The notes beneath the pieces are model-generated. The model was not told the origin of the DNA. It searched no databases and saw only the letters and a program-made list of their open reading frames with translations. Made by a program: the position numbers and the translations under genes. Below are positions 60,394 to 64,000 of a stretch of 64,000 nucleotides of DNA, piece by piece. The stretch comes from Piscirickettsiaceae bacterium (GTDB taxonomy: Bacteria > Pseudomonadota > Gammaproteobacteria > Nitrosococcales > Methylophagaceae). Positions within the stretch are counted from its first letter, which is position 1, and each line of letters starts with the position of its first letter. The DNA lies in assembly GCA_013215825.1 (NCBI GenBank), contig JABSQN010000004.1, forward strand, positions 310,001 through 374,000, given 5' to 3'.

Positions 60394-61839
60394 TTACGCT
60401 GTTCCACCTACGGTTAAACTATCTACTCTTAATGTTGGTTGACCGACTCCAACTGGGACACTTTGCCCTTCTTTACCGCAATTACCTACACCGGTATCCA
60501 ACTCTAAATCATTGGCAACCATACTGATCTTTTTCATCACTTCTGGGCCATTACCGATCAAGGTTGCGCCTTTCACAGGATGCGTGATTTTGCCATTTTC
60601 AATCATATAAACTTCGCTGGTTGAAAAGACAAATTTGCCTGATGTAATATCAACCTGACCACCACCAAAGTTGACTGCATATAACCCTTTGTCTACCGAT
60701 GCGATGACCTCTTCTGGATCGTATTTCCCAGCTAACATATAAGTATTAGTCATTCTTGGCATCGGCAAGTGAGCATAGGATTCACGACGACCATTACCGG
60801 TACTTTGTGTGCCCATCAATCGTGCATTATGCTTGTCTTGCATATAGCCGGTTAATCGCCCATTCTCAATTAATGTGGTATTTTCTGTGGGTACGCCTTC
60901 ATCATCAATTGATAACGAGCCTCGCAAATCAGGCAAGGTACCATTATCAACAACGGTACAATGTTCTGATGCCACCATTTCGCCCATTTTCCCTGAAAAA
61001 GCGGAACTACCACGACGATTAAAATCACCTTCTAAACCGTGTCCTACGGCTTCATGCAGTAAAACACCGGGCCAACCTGATGCTAAGACAACGGGCATAC
61101 TGCCTGCCGGTGCATCAATGGCTTCTAAATTTACTAAGGCTTGACGTACTGCTTCTTTGGCATAGTTTGTTGCTAAGTCATTATCTTGGAAGTAGCGATA
61201 ATCTAAGCGACGACCACCGCCAGCACCTCCTCGTTCACGACGACCTTTAGACTCAACAATAACGGATACATTCATTCGAATTAATGGCCGAATATCTGTT
61301 GCAAAGGTACCATCACTGGCGGCAATAAGAATCGTATCAACACCACCAGCTAAGGTGACACTAACCTGTGTGACTCGCGGATCTGCGGCTCTAGCAGCAG
61401 CATCGGCTTGATGTAATAAGGCTAATTTTTGCTCAACTGATAAACTTGAAATAGGATTAATATCAGTATAAAACTGCGGTGCGGCAACAGGACGTTTCCA
61501 TGCTTGCACTTGGGCATCCGCACCTTGACGTGAAATAGCCCGCGCCGCTTTTGCCGCCTCTTGCAATGCAGGTAATATCAAATCATCTGAATAAGCAAAG
61601 CCTGTTTTCTCGCCGCTACAGGCACGAACACCAACGCCTTGTTCAATATGATAGCCACCATCTTTGATAATGCCATCTTCTAACGACCAGCTTTCTTGGC
61701 GTGATTGTTGAAAATAAAGATCAGCATAATCCACACCTCGCCCCATGGTTAAGGCAAGTGTTTGTTCTAGATCAGCTTCTATCAAGCCTGCAGGAACTAA
61801 TAGTTGCTGTTTAACTTGTTGTATTAAGGATTCAGTCAT
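60394..61839 (-). CDS. tldD: Metalloprotease TldD
   Basis: Catalytic subunit of the TldD/TldE protease, which trims modified peptides and antitoxins. 481 residues: zinc motif [11 protein letters not shown] (about residue 262), [18 protein letters not shown] near the N-terminus, and the [21 protein letters not shown] region. The C-terminal [20 protein letters not shown] is the usual tail. No tldE lies in the window. It follows yhdP by about 50 bases, a common gammaproteobacterial pair. Confidence 0.96.
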   Translation of the reverse strand: MTESLIQQVKQQLLVPAGLIEADLEQTLALTMGRGVDYADLYFQQSRQESWSLEDGIIKDGGYHIEQGVGVRACSGEKTGFAYSDDLILPALQEAAKAARAISRQGADAQVQAWKRPVAAPQFYTDINPISSLSVEQKLALLHQADAAARAADPRVTQVSVTLAGGVDTILIAASDGTFATDIRPLIRMNVSVIVESKGRRERGGAGGGRRLDYRYFQDNDLATNYAKEAVRQALVNLEAIDAPAGSMPVVLASGWPGVLLHEAVGHGLEGDFNRRGSSAFSGKMGEMVASEHCTVVDNGTLPDLRGSLSIDDEGVPTENTTLIENGRLTGYMQDKHNARLMGTQSTGNGRRESYAHLPMPRMTNTYMLAGKYDPEEVIASVDKGLYAVNFGGGQVDITSGKFVFSTSEVYMIENGKITHPVKGATLIGNGPEVMKKISMVANDLELDTGVGNCGKEGQSVPVGVGQPTLRVDSLTVGGTA

Positions 61840-61890
61840 ATATGGCTATCGTTGCGTTGTACTCATTAAGGAGGGGGATCATAGCAGAAA

Positions 61891-64000
61891 TCAATGTGTT
61901 TCTGGAGCAGACACATTTAATTGAGGATCATCCCATGCTCCCGTCAAGTCATAACTGTAACTAATGAGATTAACAATTTCTGTTCCTAAAATCGTGCCAG
62001 CCACTTTATCAAACAATAAAATAGCAGCTCCTGCAGCCAAACCAATAGGGCCACCCGCTACAGCACCGGCAAACGGTAAGGCTGATGCAACATTAGGCCG
62101 TATTTTTACTTTTTGCTTATAACGTTGATTAACCAAGTCGATTGGTCCTGCTATCTCTATTGTTGCTGACGGAGCTTTGAGAGTCATATTTTCTGTGGTT
62201 GCCATGCCATTTGCTAAATCAAATGTGCCTAAAATCGAATCAAAACTAAACCCCTCACCGAATAAATCATTAAAATCTAGTGATAGTCGTTTAGGAATTG
62301 CCGTTACACTCAATAAACCAAAAATCCGCCCAGCAGCACCAGGTTCAACTTCTTTTAACTTGCCTTTGCCAACATCAATTGTTAATAAACCTTGTACATT
62401 GTGACGCGCCAGCCCTAGTGGACTATCAGGCCATGAAATATCCATTGTTAATAAAATGTTTTCAGCATCAACGGCTGGTTGGTAATGAAACTTTTCTAAT
62501 AATGCGGCTAAATCATCACTTTTTGCTTCTATTTTGATATGACTTTGATTATTTAATCCTTGTTGCATCCAAGAACCTTCCGATACTGTTGCCGTAAATA
62601 TATCTGAACTTATTGAGGCCGAATCCAGTAACCAAAATTGATCTTGTTGGTGTGCTATTGCTCGTAGCTTTCCCAATGGAATGTCATTCACAATTAATGA
62701 TCCAATTTTAATATCCATTGCTGGCCATAAGTTAACAGAAGACTGTTCCTCCATAGTTTCTGTCAACAAATCACCTTCGTCATTGTCTTTGGGTATAGAA
62801 AAACTGACTTTGTCTAAATCTACTTTTAATATTGATAAATTATCAAAACGTATTGGCATATAAATCGTGCCTGTACTTTGATCGCTATGTAGATTTATTC
62901 GCCAGCCTTGAGCATCTTTTAGTGCCGACATATTTAACTGGGTTAATTGCTGTCCGAATCCAGACAATGTTGCTATTTCCACCGAAACATCATCCAGACT
63001 TCCCAACAACTGACTGTCATCATCTTGTTGAGAGCCGCTCCAATCCAACCAATCATCAATTGATAATGCCGCTAATTGCCCTCGAACTCGTATACCGGAT
63101 TTCGGCAGTTGTGCTTTTCCGACGCCAAAACGAAGTTCACCTCGCCATAGATCATCATTGGTCATCACAATTGCATTCATTAACTCACCATATTCAATTG
63201 AATAGGCAAGATTATTTTCTATATGCTCCAATCGTGCAGTTAATAATCTAGCTTGATTTTTAACTTTTGCTAGCGGTTCAGGTACGGCTAACTCTATGCC
63301 TACTAAATTTGATGACACTTTCGTATCAAGATAAAAATCGCCCAGTGCTCGCTCTAAAACAGTTAAATTTATTTGATAATCTGCCTCACCCGAAATGTAG
63401 CTTGGGAACTCATAGGACCAAATGGATTGAAGTTCTGTCATGGCAACATTGCCAGAAATCGAAATAATAGTGGGCTCATTTTCTGGTTTAACATCAATCT
63501 CAATTTGACTATTAAATAGTTCTGCCGTAATCGTATCAGCACTGATCCCTGTATTTGAAAATGCTAATTCACCATTTATTTTCGATACTTTTATTGCGGC
63601 TAATGACTCGTCATATAAGACACTATCAATAAAGCTAACAGTCCCTGTTGCTAATGTTTCTTCAACATCAGCCAAAGGCACTTCTAACTTTAAATAAATA
63701 TCACTTTTACCTGTCGCTTTCACTGTTTTTACTACTCGGCCAAAACGCTGTTTCAATGGGCTGTCTAATAAAAACTGTAAGGCCTTCTTCGTTGTGCCTT
63801 TTATTTCTGCTTCTGCTATTAAATTTGGACCTTTTTCTGTTAGCTTAGTGATTATTGTCGTTACATTTTCAAAGTCAAATCCGGCCACATTACCCGACTT
63901 ACTTTTAATGCTTAAATCATTGCCATGGCCTGTAATAACAGCATTAATATTAAATAAATCAGGCCAACCATCTGCATAATGTAATTGTACATCTTCAACC
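61891..64000 (-). CDS. yhdP: YhdP-type AsmA-like intermembrane transport protein (C-terminal part; 5-prime end outside window)
   Basis: The frame continues without a stop past the GTG at 63888 to the window edge (preceding residues read HYADGWPDLFNINAVITG), so the true start lies beyond 64000. About 703 C-terminal residues of an expected ~1270 are visible. They are mainly beta-strand repeats and end in the conserved block KGKLKEVEPGAAGRIFGLLS, RLSLDFNDLFGEGFSFDSI, then PNVASALPFAGAVAGGPIG. YhdP moves phospholipid between inner and outer membranes with TamB and YdbH. Confidence 0.93.
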   Translation of the reverse strand, partial: VEDVQLHYADGWPDLFNINAVITGHGNDLSIKSKSGNVAGFDFENVTTIITKLTEKGPNLIAEAEIKGTTKKALQFLLDSPLKQRFGRVVKTVKATGKSDIYLKLEVPLADVEETLATGTVSFIDSVLYDESLAAIKVSKINGELAFSNTGISADTITAELFNSQIEIDVKPENEPTIISISGNVAMTELQSIWSYEFPSYISGEADYQINLTVLERALGDFYLDTKVSSNLVGIELAVPEPLAKVKNQARLLTARLEHIENNLAYSIEYGELMNAIVMTNDDLWRGELRFGVGKAQLPKSGIRVRGQLAALSIDDWLDWSGSQQDDDSQLLGSLDDVSVEIATLSGFGQQLTQLNMSALKDAQGWRINLHSDQSTGTIYMPIRFDNLSILKVDLDKVSFSIPKDNDEGDLLTETMEEQSSVNLWPAMDIKIGSLIVNDIPLGKLRAIAHQQDQFWLLDSASISSDIFTATVSEGSWMQQGLNNQSHIKIEAKSDDLAALLEKFHYQPAVDAENILLTMDISWPDSPLGLARHNVQGLLTIDVGKGKLKEVEPGAAGRIFGLLSVTAIPKRLSLDFNDLFGEGFSFDSILGTFDLANGMATTENMTLKAPSATIEIAGPIDLVNQRYKQKVKIRPNVASALPFAGAVAGGPIGLAAGAAILLFDKVAGTILGTEIVNLISYSYDLTGAWDDPQLNVSAPETH

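Overview
The window reads as chromosomal DNA of an AT-rich gammaproteobacterium. The synteny is typical of that class: rimP-nusA-infB-rbfA-truB-rpsO-pnp, cmk-rpsA-ihfB, glnA-DUF4124-ntrB-ntrC, ccoNOQP-ccoGHIS and a YhdP-TldD pair. Protein resemblance and the cbb3 oxidase suggest a marine, microaerobic Thiotrichales-like lineage (Methylophaga or Cycloclasticus type). That placement is an impression and was not tested. No prophage, insertion sequence, CRISPR array or rRNA operon was seen.

Layout. 1-4.9 kb: the N-terminal part of BipA (runs off the left edge), SuhB, an OprI/Lpp-type lipoprotein facing an L,D-transpeptidase, BamD. 4.5-8.6 kb: a four-gene operon sucC-sucD-nadE-PII. 8.7-10.7 kb: proline iminopeptidase, D-aminoacyl-tRNA deacylase and an unknown membrane-anchored protein. 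11.2-24.1 kb: the cbb3 oxidase region. ccoNOQP and an unannotated 38-residue membrane protein are preceded by a perfect FNR/Anr box. After a terminator come ccoGHIS, whose tail is fused translationally to a periplasmic binding protein and a large GGDEF/EAL membrane sensor. 24.3-34.1 kb: a run of translation, cell-wall and aromatic amino acid genes, ileS-lspA-hisC-tyrA-aroA-cmk-rpsA-ihfB-Mth938. 34.2-41 kb: dicarboxylate symporter, DUF3579 protein, CBS protein, RF3 and the molybdate importer modABC. 41.2-50.5 kb: the pnp/rpsO/truB/rbfA/infB/nusA/rimP transcription-translation block with a structured, terminator-bearing leader.

50.5-53.5 kb is the only clearly accessory stretch, and it is decaying. 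It holds a broken DHH phosphoesterase, an intact APS kinase (cysC), and fragments of an undecaprenyl-phosphate sugar transferase and of galU meeting head to head. An initiator tRNA follows. 53.5-58.9 kb is the nitrogen control unit ntrC, ntrB, DUF4124 and glnA, with two NtrC sites and a sigma-54 promoter readable in front of glnA, and a Fic-protein remnant inside the unit. 58.9-64 kb: TusA-like protein, PP-loop thiolase-like protein, TldD, and the C-terminal part of YhdP (runs off the right edge).

The most original signals are: (1) a dispersed, ERIC-like hairpin repeat of about 130 bases in three intergenic copies plus a divergent relative, with a base-pair-conserving central palindrome; (2) the binding protein plus GGDEF/EAL pair welded to the cbb3 assembly operon; (3) the small membrane protein between ccoP and ccoG; (4) the rimP leader; (5) the gene graveyard around cysC. 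No wholly new multi-gene system is evident; most of the window is core genome.
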